From the NCBI GenBank assembly GCA_029553475.1, contig JAKPKV010000143.1, positions 1-64,000 of the forward strand: 64,000 nt of DNA, written 5' to 3'. This document shows positions 18,450-27,363 of this stretch, piece after piece (positions within the stretch are counted from its first letter, which is position 1; every line of letters begins with the position of its first letter). Under the pieces are notes generated by a model. It saw only the letters and a program-made list of their open reading frames with translations. It did no database searches and was not told the DNA's origin. This DNA comes from Armatimonadota bacterium (GTDB taxonomy: Bacteria > Armatimonadota > Hebobacteria > CAIYQO01). Position numbers and translations under genes: made by a program.

Positions 18450-18920
18450 ATGAGTATCGAACTGACTCCGCGGGAAACGGAGAACCCCGAAAAGCCGGTG
18501 CGGGAACAATACCTGAAAATAGCTGCCGCCATCCTTGCCGGCCTGCTGATTATCCTGGTGGGTATTTTCGGCATTCCGCGGCTGAAAACAATGCATGATC
18601 GGGCGGTTGCGCGCGCGTATCGCGCGAAAATGCTGGACCCCGTCTACCGGCGTGAGCAGACCATAAAGTATCAACCAAGCGTCGAGCGGGAAATAAAAGA
18701 AAAATACCCGCAGGCGATAATTAAGCCGTACCCGCATGCCGAGCCAGGAAAATTCGTCTATGAAGTGCACCTGCCGGATGGTGATGGTCGCGAGCTGCCG
18801 CGTCTTACCGAGCATCTCTGCCATGTCTGCGGCAAATATTACAAACAAGGCTATAAAGCGACGATCTTGATTTACCATGAAGATCGCATCATCAAAGCCT
18901 TGCCGGAAGTGCCGTTTTGA
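18450..18920 (+). CDS. Small inner-membrane-anchored protein, paralogue of the next gene
   Basis: A 156-residue protein with no family I can name. Residues 22-42 form one transmembrane helix (LKIAAAILAGLLIILVGIFG) after a charged N-terminus, so the rest should be outside the cytoplasmic membrane. The soluble part has the pattern LDPVYRREQ, QPSVEREIKEKYPQA, VHLPDGDG, YYKQGYKATILIYHEDRIIKALP, which aligns with the lipoprotein at 18995-19390. A CHVC pair (HLCHVCGKYY) is present only here. ATG 18450 has AAAGG upstream. It lies 73 bases after the pseudopilin gene, under the same riboswitch. Confidence 0.65.
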   Translation: MSIELTPRETENPEKPVREQYLKIAAAILAGLLIILVGIFGIPRLKTMHDRAVARAYRAKMLDPVYRREQTIKYQPSVEREIKEKYPQAIIKPYPHAEPGKFVYEVHLPDGDGRELPRLTEHLCHVCGKYYKQGYKATILIYHEDRIIKALPEVPF

Positions 18921-18994
18921 TTGTTTGCGCCCTGCAGTTGTAAGTATTGTCATTGTTGCAAACAGTGACTATCGTTCAGATGGGAGTTGTCGCC

Positions 18995-19390
18995 ATGCAA
19001 AATCTTCACTTACGCTATGCGCGTATTGGGGCAATACTGCTCTTCGTAATTATCGCCGCGTTATTGAGCGGTTGCCGCGCTAAAACGCCCGCGGAAAGCC
19101 GGGAGAAGCTGCACGACCCCGCCTATCTGGCCAGCCAGACGCGGACGCTGCAACCGCAGGTGATCGCAAAACTACGGGAGATCATCCCCGACGCCACGGT
19201 CAGCGAGGCGGCGGCGAGCGCCCCGTCGGGCAATATCGGCTGCACAGTGCAATTGCCCCCTGAGAAAGCCGATCAGATGGGCAAGGTGATGGAGCGCATG
19301 ATAAAAGTGAAGCAGGAGTATAGCCGGCAAGGATATATCGGCGTGTTTGAACTCTATCTCGGCGAGCGCCTGGTGAAACGTATCCCGTGA
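18995..19390 (+). CDS. Small lipoprotein, paralogue of the upstream membrane protein
   Basis: A 131-residue lipoprotein. The N-terminus ends in a clear lipobox, AALLSGC, with the lipidated cysteine near residue 25. The mature part follows the same pattern as the preceding protein: HDPAYLASQTRTLQP, VIAKLREIIPDA, VQLPPEKADQM, then YSRQGYIGVFELYLGERLVKRIP at the very end. The two are therefore tandem paralogues with different anchors, one on a helix and one on a lipid. I start at ATG 18995, with GGGAG eight bases upstream. It ends 18 bases before the convergent heparinase gene. Confidence 0.7.
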   Translation: MQNLHLRYARIGAILLFVIIAALLSGCRAKTPAESREKLHDPAYLASQTRTLQPQVIAKLREIIPDATVSEAAASAPSGNIGCTVQLPPEKADQMGKVMERMIKVKQEYSRQGYIGVFELYLGERLVKRIP

Positions 19391-19408
19391 TCACCGGCGC
19401 GCCGGCCG

Positions 19409-21442
19409 TCACCGCGCGCGCAGGCGTGAGTGGAACAGCCGCTCCACCCCGGAAAATTCCGCGCACCGCCACGGCAGGTTCCAGTGCATGTGGGTATCCA
19501 CGTACACGTCCCGCCGCCCGGCGATGATGATCTCCAGGCCGGTGATCTCGAACGGGTCAACGGTGCGCGCGTCCGCCCGCACGTCGAGCAGGCGCGCCCG
19601 CACGTCGGGGCACTCGCCGGTGAAGGGCACCAGCAGGGTGACGAACAGCCCGCTGCCGTCGCGGGTCTGCGTGAAGGTGAGCTGGTCGGGATCGGCGTAG
19701 TCGCCGCCCAGCGGATACGGGCAGGGCGCGATGGCCGCCTCGCCGAAGAGCGGTACGAAGAGCAGGTTGCCGCCCTCGCCGTCCGTCACCACGCGGTGGT
19801 CGGCCAGCATGCGGCTCGGCACGCCCAGTTGGAAGCGCTGCTGGTAGGTGTGCCGGTGGTCGGGCGCGGCGGCGGTGAAGCGGTCCATGAGAATCCAGTA
19901 GCCGCCGCGCAGGTAAAAGAGTTTGCGCCGCGCGCCCGATACCTTGTGCTCCAGCCGCTCGTAGGCTTCATGGACGCCGCTGAAATAGGCGTATTCGTCC
20001 GCGGAAATCCATTCGTCCACCGTGGGCAGCACCACCCCGGCGAAGCGATACACGCTGCGCAGCGGCAGGTGATGGGCCGCATCCACCACCGCCACCGTGT
20101 GCGACAGCGTCTGGTGGCGCCAACTGCGCTCCGGGTCGTCCACGCCGTCCGGGCCTTTGCCGTTGCCGGCGGTGATCTGCCGGCCCTTCGCGTAGAGGAG
20201 CAGATCGAAGATGGCGCCGTGGCCGTGGCTGGTGATGAGGTTGCCCTTCGCCGCGGCCTCGATGGCCGCGTAGTCGCTCTCCCGCGTCCAGTTCTCGCGC
20301 ATCACGTAGTACCCGCTGTCCGGCAGCGTGGTATCGGCCGTCGCCGGCGGGCGCGCCGCCACCGCCTGATAGCTGGGGGCCAGGTCCTCGCCGACCGACG
20401 GATAGTGCAGCGTCTCGATCAGCATCGGGCCGAAGGGCGACCGGTCTGCAGGTGCAAAGGTTTCCGCCAGCCACTTCGCCTCGGGGATGCCGAGCAGCGC
20501 GGCGACCGAGCGCGCCCGGTCCAGGAAATACGGCCCACGGCTCCAACAGTCGCCGAAGGGGGGCATGCCGCCATCCGGGCACATGAGCTTCCACTCGACT
20601 TCATAGCCTTTGTACAGCTTGTCCATAAAAGCATCACTGAGGCGCAGGCCGTTCAGCTCGGCGATGCGCGCGCAGTCGAGGAAGAGGTCCATGGTGCCGC
20701 TGTGATAATTGACCGAGACTTCGTGGGTGAAGCCGTCGGGGAAGAGCAGCAGGCGCATCTCCCGCTCGAAGTAGTGCGGGAAGAGGGCATGCCAGCGGGT
20801 GAATCCGGTGAATTCGGGGAAAAGGAAGGCGGCTTTCCAGGTGGCGCCGTATTGCGCGACGTACCAGTTATGCCCCTGGGTGCCGAGCATCACCTCGTCC
20901 CAGCGCTTCGCGCCGTCCCACTCGTGATGCATCCGGTAGACGAGGAAACCGAGAATCGGCAGCACCGCGGCATCCGCGCACTCCGCCACCTCCCAGACGA
21001 TCTGCAGGTAGCGGGTGAGATACATGATGGTGTGGTGCGCCGCCCGCGCCCAGGTGTCGCGGCTGGCGGCCACGCAGTCGGCGTAGCGATCGTAATCCTC
21101 CCGCGCGGCGGCCACGTGCAGCACCTCCGGCCGGCAGTGCAGCAGCGTCCCCCGGCCATCCGGCCAATCCCCGCCCATGAAGGGCACGCGCAGCAGGCGG
21201 TGGATCTCCGCCTCGGCGCTCGTGCGGAAATCCGCCGCGGCATGCGCGCGCAGCCGCGCCACGTAGGCCGCGCTGTAGCCCATGCGCGGCGTTCGCCGCG
21301 CGCGCAGGTGCCGCACCAGCGCCAGCGCCGTCGCCGACGGGTCATCCGTCCGCAGCGCCGCCAGCTCCGGACGCGACCAATCTACCGCCGCGCAGAGCTC
21401 GCGGGCGATAATCTCGTAATGGCATTCGCGGGTGGATGGCAT
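19409..21442 (-). CDS. Heparinase II/III-family polysaccharide lyase-like protein, no signal peptide
   Basis: A 677-residue protein with the two-part layout of heparinase II/III enzymes: an alpha/alpha toroid in the N-terminal half (containing GTQGHNWYVAQYGATWKAAF, VNYHSGTMDLF and GGMPPFGDCWSRG) and a beta-sandwich C-terminal half introduced by SHGHGAIFDLLLYAKGR. Family members cleave uronate-containing chains by beta-elimination with Tyr/His/Asn residues in the toroid, consistent with the conserved H and Y clusters here. I start at ATG 21442 (GGGGAG upstream); no signal peptide is present, suggesting action on imported oligosaccharides. Substrate cannot be told from sequence. It lies downstream of the GH2 gene, separated by a family-1 repeat. 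Confidence 0.85.
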   Translation of the reverse strand: MPSTRECHYEIIARELCAAVDWSRPELAALRTDDPSATALALVRHLRARRTPRMGYSAAYVARLRAHAAADFRTSAEAEIHRLLRVPFMGGDWPDGRGTLLHCRPEVLHVAAAREDYDRYADCVAASRDTWARAAHHTIMYLTRYLQIVWEVAECADAAVLPILGFLVYRMHHEWDGAKRWDEVMLGTQGHNWYVAQYGATWKAAFLFPEFTGFTRWHALFPHYFEREMRLLLFPDGFTHEVSVNYHSGTMDLFLDCARIAELNGLRLSDAFMDKLYKGYEVEWKLMCPDGGMPPFGDCWSRGPYFLDRARSVAALLGIPEAKWLAETFAPADRSPFGPMLIETLHYPSVGEDLAPSYQAVAARPPATADTTLPDSGYYVMRENWTRESDYAAIEAAAKGNLITSHGHGAIFDLLLYAKGRQITAGNGKGPDGVDDPERSWRHQTLSHTVAVVDAAHHLPLRSVYRFAGVVLPTVDEWISADEYAYFSGVHEAYERLEHKVSGARRKLFYLRGGYWILMDRFTAAAPDHRHTYQQRFQLGVPSRMLADHRVVTDGEGGNLLFVPLFGEAAIAPCPYPLGGDYADPDQLTFTQTRDGSGLFVTLLVPFTGECPDVRARLLDVRADARTVDPFEITGLEIIIAGRRDVYVDTHMHWNLPWRCAEFSGVERLFHSRLRAR

Positions 21443-21489
21443 CAACGATTCTCCCCGGGAGGGCCAAGCGGCATGCCTCCCTATCGTTC

Positions 21490-21685
21490 GGGCGGAGTAC
21501 AACTCCGCGGCCCCGGTGTGCGGAGTACATGCTGTTTGACCAATGACTCCCGCGTTGCTCGGTATCCGGTCAGTCCGCGGGGGCGGACTTCGTTGCTCCA
21601 GCCCCGGATTTCAATCCGGGGGACGAAAGCCCACCGATGCACAGCCCGCCAAAGCGGCAACACGTTGGCAAAGCGCATGCATCCG
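21490..21685 (+). repeat. Composite intergenic repeat, family 1, copy B
   Basis: The element runs GGCGGAGTACAACTCCGC, GGCCCCGGTGTG, CGGAGTACATGCT, CAGTCCGC..GCGGACTTCGTT, CCCCGGATTTCAATCCGGGG, then GATGCACAGCCCGCCAAAGCGG. It matches copy A (12429-12670) over more than 100 bases and copy D (34104-34320) in reverse. It occupies the gap between the GH2 and heparinase genes. Confidence 0.7.
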
Positions 21686-21704
21686 GGGGCCGCGGACGCC
21701 GCGG

Positions 21705-23516
21705 TTACCCTTTCGCCGCGAAATGCGCTTTGAGCTGCGCGATGCAGTCTTTCAGCGTGTCGTAGACCGCTTTTTTCTCCCAGTGCTCATCGAGGAAGCC
21801 GTAGCGGAAGACGCCCTTGCCCGCGTTGTACCAGCGCCAGTGGATGGGCGCGCGCACGTCCACCAGGCACCACGGGCAGTAGCCGCTGATCTCCGGGATC
21901 TCCGCGAAGGCCGTGTAGGCGTCGCGGATCACCGCGCGGTGGTTCGCCTCGCTGCCAAGCTGGTCGTCCGGCACCTGGGCGCCGCGCAGCGAGGTGCTGC
22001 CGAATTCACTGAGGATCATCGGCTTGTTGTAGCCGCGGAGCATCTCCACGTAGCGCCGGTAGGCGATGCCCGCCTCGCCGACCTTCAGATACATGTTGGC
22101 GGCGAAGATGTCGAAGAGCGCGTAAATCTCGTCGGTATGGCCGGGCCGCCAGTGCACGGACTCGTCGGTGCGGCGGTTGAACTGGTCGCCCTGCTCCGGC
22201 TTCCACACCGGGGCCACGGCGATCATGTTGCCCGCCTCCGCGCAGGAGATCAGGCGGCCCGGGTCCATCTCGCGCACCAGCGGCACCACGCGGAACCAGT
22301 AGGCGTAGTTATTCTCCTCCGGATTGTCCGGGTTGCGGTAGCAGCACTCGTTGGACACCGACCAGATGATGAGCGAGGCGCGGTTCCAGTCGCGCTGGAT
22401 CGTCTCCGCCATCATCCCGCAGGCTTTGCGGCTCTGCCCGTCCTCCCCCATGTTCGGCAGCCAGTAAGCGGGCACTTCCTCCCACCAGAGGATGCCGGCC
22501 TTGTCCAGCGCCCGCCCCCAGGCGGCGGCGTAGGGGTAGTGCGCGCAGCGCAGAAAATTCACCCCCAGCTCTTTCGCGTGGGCGATGAGCAGGTCAATGC
22601 CCGCCGGCGTGGCGGCGCGGCCGGTATCCTTGAATTCGGCGTGGGTGCACAGGCCGTAGAGGCGGATCGGCTCGCCGTTGAGCAGGATGCGCATCCCCTC
22701 GGTGCGCACCTCGCGAAACCCCACCTCGTCGGCGATCTCATCCTCGTCGGTGGAGAGCTCGATGCGGTACAATTGCGGCGTCTCCGGCGACCAGAGGGTG
22801 ATCTCCGCCCGCGGCGCCTGGAAAAAGACGGACTCGGCGGTGCCCGGGGCGACGGTCACGCTCTCCTCCAGCCCGAGCTCGGGGATGCGCACCGTCACCA
22901 CGCGGCAATCCGCCAGATCGCGCGACGCGAGGTAGGCTTCCACCTCGATGACGGCGTGCTCCTCGTCCAGATAGGTCTGCACGCGGAAATTCTCCAGATA
23001 CGTCGTCGGGGTGAAGACCAGCGACACCGGATTGATGATGCCGCCGTCGTTGTTCCAGTCGAAGCGCGCCCCCGGCACGCGATTCTCGCTCAGGTGGCTG
23101 TCCACCAGTACGAAGAGCTGGTTCTCGCCCGCCCGCAGGCACTCCGTCACCCGCAGCGCGAAGTTGGAGTATCCCCACTCGTGGCTGCCCACCAGCTGCC
23201 CGTTGAGGAACACATCCGCCTGGTAGATGATGCCGTCGAAGACCAGGAATGCCTCCCGGTCCGCGGGCACTTCGTCCAGCGAAAACGTTTTGCAGTAGAC
23301 GGCGTGGCCGTCGTACCACTTCAGCTCGTCGAACTGCGTCTTCCACGTCCCCGGCACCTGGATCTCCCACAGCCCCGCGGGGTCCCAGCAGGGGAACATC
23401 GAATCCCGCTTCGGCGGCGTGCGCCACCACTGCTGCGACCGGCACCGCTGCATCGGGTCCGGACAAAACTGCCAGGTGCCGTTCAGGTCAATGGATGGAC
23501 GACCATAGGTGAACAT
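21705..23516 (-). CDS. Glycoside hydrolase family 2 (beta-glucuronidase/galactosidase-like)
   Basis: A 603-residue GH2 enzyme: sugar-binding jelly-roll (residues 1-170), Ig-like domain (about 180-280) and TIM barrel (about 285-600). The acid/base Glu390 lies in SVSNECC (the usual NE motif) and the nucleophile Glu504 in MILSEFGSTSL. The SEFG form and the short length favour a beta-glucuronidase-like member over LacZ, so removal of terminal glucuronate or a related sugar is likely. ATG 23516 has AGGAG upstream; there is no signal peptide. It probably acts with the cytoplasmic heparinase-like protein downstream on oligosaccharides. Confidence 0.9.
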   Translation of the reverse strand: MFTYGRPSIDLNGTWQFCPDPMQRCRSQQWWRTPPKRDSMFPCWDPAGLWEIQVPGTWKTQFDELKWYDGHAVYCKTFSLDEVPADREAFLVFDGIIYQADVFLNGQLVGSHEWGYSNFALRVTECLRAGENQLFVLVDSHLSENRVPGARFDWNNDGGIINPVSLVFTPTTYLENFRVQTYLDEEHAVIEVEAYLASRDLADCRVVTVRIPELGLEESVTVAPGTAESVFFQAPRAEITLWSPETPQLYRIELSTDEDEIADEVGFREVRTEGMRILLNGEPIRLYGLCTHAEFKDTGRAATPAGIDLLIAHAKELGVNFLRCAHYPYAAAWGRALDKAGILWWEEVPAYWLPNMGEDGQSRKACGMMAETIQRDWNRASLIIWSVSNECCYRNPDNPEENNYAYWFRVVPLVREMDPGRLISCAEAGNMIAVAPVWKPEQGDQFNRRTDESVHWRPGHTDEIYALFDIFAANMYLKVGEAGIAYRRYVEMLRGYNKPMILSEFGSTSLRGAQVPDDQLGSEANHRAVIRDAYTAFAEIPEISGYCPWCLVDVRAPIHWRWYNAGKGVFRYGFLDEHWEKKAVYDTLKDCIAQLKAHFAAKG

Positions 23517-23562
23517 CGTCAAGCTCCTATTCAAGCTCGTTTGAAGAGGCTTCGCAATCCAT

Positions 23563-23805
23563 CCCGTTCGTCGTGAAATGGGGACTGTCCCCCTTGTGCC
23601 AAATCGCGCCATATCAGTGCGGCACGCAGCGCAGCGGCTTATCCCCCGTAGCATCCCCCATAGCTTGAGCCTGCGGAGTTGCTGACGGTTGCAGGCACGC
23701 ACCCTGGGGACAGTCCCCATTTGACGGTACTCCGACTCCGCACCCTGGGGACAGTCCCCATTTTGACGCCACTCCGCTCCGCTGCGTGGCTGACTACGAA
23801 CGGGT
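23563..23805. repeat. Intergenic repeat, family 3 (related to 54066-54177), with GGGGACAGTCCCC palindromes
   Basis: The gap between the GH2 gene and the giant secreted protein holds three palindromes: AATGGGGACTGTCCCC near 23577 and two direct copies of CCCTGGGGACAGTCCCCATT at about 23702 and 23742. Outer ends CCCGTTCG (23563) and CGAACGGG (about 23797) are inverted. Its right part (ACTCCGCTCCGCTGCGTG, then CTACGAACGGG) is nearly identical to the right arm at 54139-54177. Confidence 0.65.
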
Positions 23806-23823
23806 TCTGGTGTTACCGACGAC

Positions 23824-26800
23824 TTATTTCACTTCCACTTTCGCGCCTTCGCCCTGCGTTGAAGTCGTGGCCTTCCCGTTCTCGATGACGACGGTGAACG
23901 CCCCCGCGCCGGTGATGGTCTTGCCCGCGACGGTATACGTCGCCGCGCCTTCGGCGTTAGTGACGACGATCTTGCCGTCCGTGTAGAAGCGCACCGAGCC
24001 GGCGGTGCCTTTGAAGGTCACGCGGGCGTCCGCGAAATCGAAAGCGTGGGCGTTGGCGAAGACGTAGTCGGTGGAGAGCGGCGTCTCCACCGTCACCGCG
24101 CCGTCGGCCAGCACGGCGTATTTCGCCGCGGGGTCGCCCTCCTTCAGCCGCGGGTAGAGGACGACCATATAGCCTTTCCCCGCCGGCTGTTTGAGGCGCA
24201 GGAGGAGCTGCGTCTCCTGCAGCTTGCCGTCCGGATGGAATTTCGGGTCGAAGCCGACCATGCGCCCGTAGGGCTGCTGCCGGTGGCCGTATTGGCCGGT
24301 CTCCGGCTCGGCGCCCGCCGGCGAGGCGACAAAGACATCCATATCCACCAGGCACTGGCCGTCGAAGTGGAAGACGTCGCCGGCGCGCGTCATGCTATTG
24401 GCGAGGAACCACAGGCTGAGATCGGTGGGGCGGGTGGGCGTGCCGCTGAAGCTCTCGCGCAGCACAAAATAGTTCGGCCCGCGCGGATCGGTATCCTTCA
24501 GGAAGAGCACCTGCCGGTGCCAGATCGTCATCGGGATGCGCGTGAAGGGGTTGGCGAGATTCGCGCTCTCCGCCGGCGTCCAGTTGCCTTTGTCGTCGAG
24601 GTCGGGGTATTCCGTCGCCACGTCGCGCAGGCTGTCAATGCCGCGGGTCGCGTGGGCGTATTCCATCGCCGGGGCGAAGGCCGCCGCCGTCACCGCCGTC
24701 ACGTTGCGCTCGCTCTCCTCGAACTTTTGGTCAATGGACACCCGGTTGCGCAGCCACGGCCGCCCGAACATCGGGAAGTAGCCGTTGCCGAAATGCAGGT
24801 TGATGGGCTGCCCCTTCGCGTAGAGGGTGTAGGACATCTGGTCGGATTCCCACTCGTAATGGCCGTCGCAGTTGCCCGCGTAGAGGAGCAGCAGCGTCTC
24901 GTACGGCGTGCCGAAGCCGTGGCGGAAATAGACGCCGTAGTCTTTGTACCAGGTGCTGCCCAGCGGCGGCACGATGTCCTGCACGATGGCGAGCTGCTTG
25001 TCCTTCGGCAGCGTCTGGTTGGCGGCCCACTGCAATTGTCCGGCCAGCTCCGGGTCGCGCTCCCGGTAGTAGGTCACGTACTGCGTCGCCATGCTCGGCG
25101 GGATGGACTGGTACGAGCAGTTGCCCAGCGGCAGCGCCACGCGGTGGCCGAGGAAGCGCGGGTCCGGCGGGGTGAGCCAGTCCAGGCAGAAGCGTATGCC
25201 CTTCGCGAAGAGCGGATCATCGAAGGCGTCGCCGATGCCGGCGTCCATGAGGATCTGATTCGCCTGCGCCTGCCAATCCAGCGTGACGCCCAGCGAGTAG
25301 TGCGGGTTTTCATACAGCGCGCCCGACTCGCGGGTGAAGCGCCGGTTGAAATGTTTTAGGAGGGCCAGCGACCACGCGCCCCACGGGGTGAACTGCGGGT
25401 GATCCTTGATGAGGAGGCTGGACTTCACCCGCGCTTCCACCGCCATCACCGTCATATTGGGGTTGTTCAGGTGGAAGCCCGCGCCCCACGGGAAGGTGGC
25501 GACGGCGTGCATGTCATAGGCGTTCCACGCGCACAGCCGGCGCAGCATCTTGCGGTCGGCGGCGGTCAGCTCTTGCGGCGAATTGATCGCCGCCTGCACC
25601 GCGCCGAATTCGCCCTTGGCGTAGCCGTAGTGATAGGCCATGGAGCAGCGCGCCCACTGCCCGAGGGTGCGCGTGGTATACAGCCGGTTGCGCATCATCT
25701 CCAGCGCCTTCGCGCCGGCGGGCGAGGTCTCCGCCGCCCAGGGCGCGTCCGCCAGCGGGTCGAGCCAGTCCAGCGTCATCTCCTTCACTGTATCCAGCGC
25801 CAGCGCGCCCGGGTCCAGCCGGCTCGCCTGGGTGAACAGCGACTGCAGCATCTCCCGCGTCTCGTCCACGGCGGGCGAGAGCATGATGCCGTAGACGCGC
25901 CGGGCGGTGTTCGGCGGCACGCCCAGCGTCATGCCGGTGTAGTTGGGGCTGCCGTCCCCGAAGCCGTCGCTGGGCCATTCCTGCCGATATTTTTGCAGCG
26001 GGAAGCAGAGCTGCGCCCCGCCGTCGGCGGTGGCGCGCAGGCGGATGCTCATCGGCTCGCGCCAGGCCGCGGTGTCGAGGGCGGTGAGGCCGATGGCGTC
26101 GCCGGCCGCCTCCTGCACCCGCGCCAGGCAGCCCACCCGCGCCAGCACGCTGGGGTAGCCGGTCAGCCGGTACAGCTCCCGCGCCGCGCCGTGCGGGATG
26201 GGCGCCCCCTGCACCGGCGAGGCGAACCAGCCGCCCCGGATGCCGAAGGCATCCCAGTCCTTGCGCATGCCGTCCTTGACGAGCGTCGCGTATTCCGGAA
26301 CATCGTTGCGCCCGCCGAAGAAGAACTGCCCCGGCGTGAACCCGCCGCCGCCCAGCGGCAGCGTGAAGAAACGGTCGGCGTCGCGCGCGAGCTGGCCGCT
26401 GGCGCCGGTGTTGAACTCTTCGGTGATGATGATCGTCGGGCAGTCTTTGATGACCCGCGCGGTGAAGGTCCAGTAGCCTTCATCGAAGGTGTAGCGCACC
26501 CGCGCCTCCGCGAAAAGCGGCCCGTTGGCGAGTATTTCCGTCGCGTAGGACCGCACCGTGAACGGCGCGTCAATCTCGCCGGGGCCGGTCACCTTCCCGG
26601 AGGGGAGCAGCAATCCCTGGATTGGCGCGGGCACCTCGGCGGCGGGCACCGGCCAGGCGAAGGATTGCGCGCCGTTCGGCAGGCGGATGCCGATGGGCCG
26701 CGCGCCGCCGGCAGTCAGCAGGATCGCCTCCGGCAGGCGCGTCCCCAGCGTCTCGCCCCCCTTCACGCCCCCCTTGCCAGGGGTGAACGTGTAGGTCACG

Positions 26801-27084
26801 GAGCCGTTGGCCGGCACGGTGGCGACGAACCACACCCGGCACGATGCCACCGAGCCGTCCGGGTGGCGCGTCACGTCGCTCGTCTGACTGGGCAGCGCCG
26901 TCTTGCCCGCCGTCACCCCCACCTGCGCGGCGCCCTTCAGCTCGCCGGGGGCGAAGGTCAGGTCGTAATGCACCAGCTCGTCGCGCCAGTCCAGGCCGAG
27001 GTAGTCGGTGATGGTCTCCGTGCGCGGTCCGGCGAAGGCGGTAGCGCAGCAGAGGAGCAGGACGCAGAGTACGAGGTACGGCAT
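23824..27084 (-). CDS. Giant secreted heparinase-like (alpha/alpha-toroid plus beta-sandwich) protein
   Basis: About 1086 residues with signal peptide MPYLVLCVLLLCCATAFA. ATG 27084 has GGGAG upstream. An N-terminal beta-rich region (about 25-400) is followed by an alpha-helical region and a C-terminal beta-sandwich. The motifs YEWESDQMSYTLYAKGQP and RQVLFLKDTDPRGPNYFVLR correspond to the heparinase II/III C-terminal signature and recur in the protein at 61228. Polysaccharide lyase or glycan binding is likely, but the N-terminal half is unfamiliar and the catalytic set cannot be assigned. It is divergent from the Big2/PKD lipoprotein gene. Confidence 0.7.
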   Translation of the reverse strand: MPYLVLCVLLLCCATAFAGPRTETITDYLGLDWRDELVHYDLTFAPGELKGAAQVGVTAGKTALPSQTSDVTRHPDGSVASCRVWFVATVPANGSVTYTFTPGKGGVKGGETLGTRLPEAILLTAGGARPIGIRLPNGAQSFAWPVPAAEVPAPIQGLLLPSGKVTGPGEIDAPFTVRSYATEILANGPLFAEARVRYTFDEGYWTFTARVIKDCPTIIITEEFNTGASGQLARDADRFFTLPLGGGGFTPGQFFFGGRNDVPEYATLVKDGMRKDWDAFGIRGGWFASPVQGAPIPHGAARELYRLTGYPSVLARVGCLARVQEAAGDAIGLTALDTAAWREPMSIRLRATADGGAQLCFPLQKYRQEWPSDGFGDGSPNYTGMTLGVPPNTARRVYGIMLSPAVDETREMLQSLFTQASRLDPGALALDTVKEMTLDWLDPLADAPWAAETSPAGAKALEMMRNRLYTTRTLGQWARCSMAYHYGYAKGEFGAVQAAINSPQELTAADRKMLRRLCAWNAYDMHAVATFPWGAGFHLNNPNMTVMAVEARVKSSLLIKDHPQFTPWGAWSLALLKHFNRRFTRESGALYENPHYSLGVTLDWQAQANQILMDAGIGDAFDDPLFAKGIRFCLDWLTPPDPRFLGHRVALPLGNCSYQSIPPSMATQYVTYYRERDPELAGQLQWAANQTLPKDKQLAIVQDIVPPLGSTWYKDYGVYFRHGFGTPYETLLLLYAGNCDGHYEWESDQMSYTLYAKGQPINLHFGNGYFPMFGRPWLRNRVSIDQKFEESERNVTAVTAAAFAPAMEYAHATRGIDSLRDVATEYPDLDDKGNWTPAESANLANPFTRIPMTIWHRQVLFLKDTDPRGPNYFVLRESFSGTPTRPTDLSLWFLANSMTRAGDVFHFDGQCLVDMDVFVASPAGAEPETGQYGHRQQPYGRMVGFDPKFHPDGKLQETQLLLRLKQPAGKGYMVVLYPRLKEGDPAAKYAVLADGAVTVETPLSTDYVFANAHAFDFADARVTFKGTAGSVRFYTDGKIVVTNAEGAATYTVAGKTITGAGAFTVVIENGKATTSTQGEGAKVEVK

Positions 27085-27363
27085 GTTCAAACTCCCGGGG
27101 AATATGTCGTTCGTTTCCCTTTTTCCCCCTCCGCCGGCGATTCCCCTCTCCGCGGCCGCGCGTCCCGCGAGATTTCCGCGGGAAAAACCTTTCCGCCCCC
27201 CGCGCGAGAGCGCGGACTGCCCTCCTTCCCCCCGCCGGCAAGCAGAAATCCCCCCACGCGCGCGCCGCTGTCGGCGCGCGGCGACGCCATCGCCGCGCCA
27301 CCATCCGACAATGGACGGGCGGGGCAGTCAATCGCCCCATGCGGCGGCGAAAGGATGCGCACG
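27085..27363. other. Divergent intergenic region
   Basis: This 279-base GC-rich space separates divergent genes and must contain both promoters. A CGCGCGCCG...CGGCGCGCG dyad lies near 27260-27280. No confident promoter hexamers were found. Confidence 0.3.

Noticed and set aside
25399-27363. Long plus-strand extension of the Big2/PKD lipoprotein frame (1102 codons)
   Set aside because: The added part is antisense to the giant secreted gene; the lipobox and ribosome site place the start at 27364.
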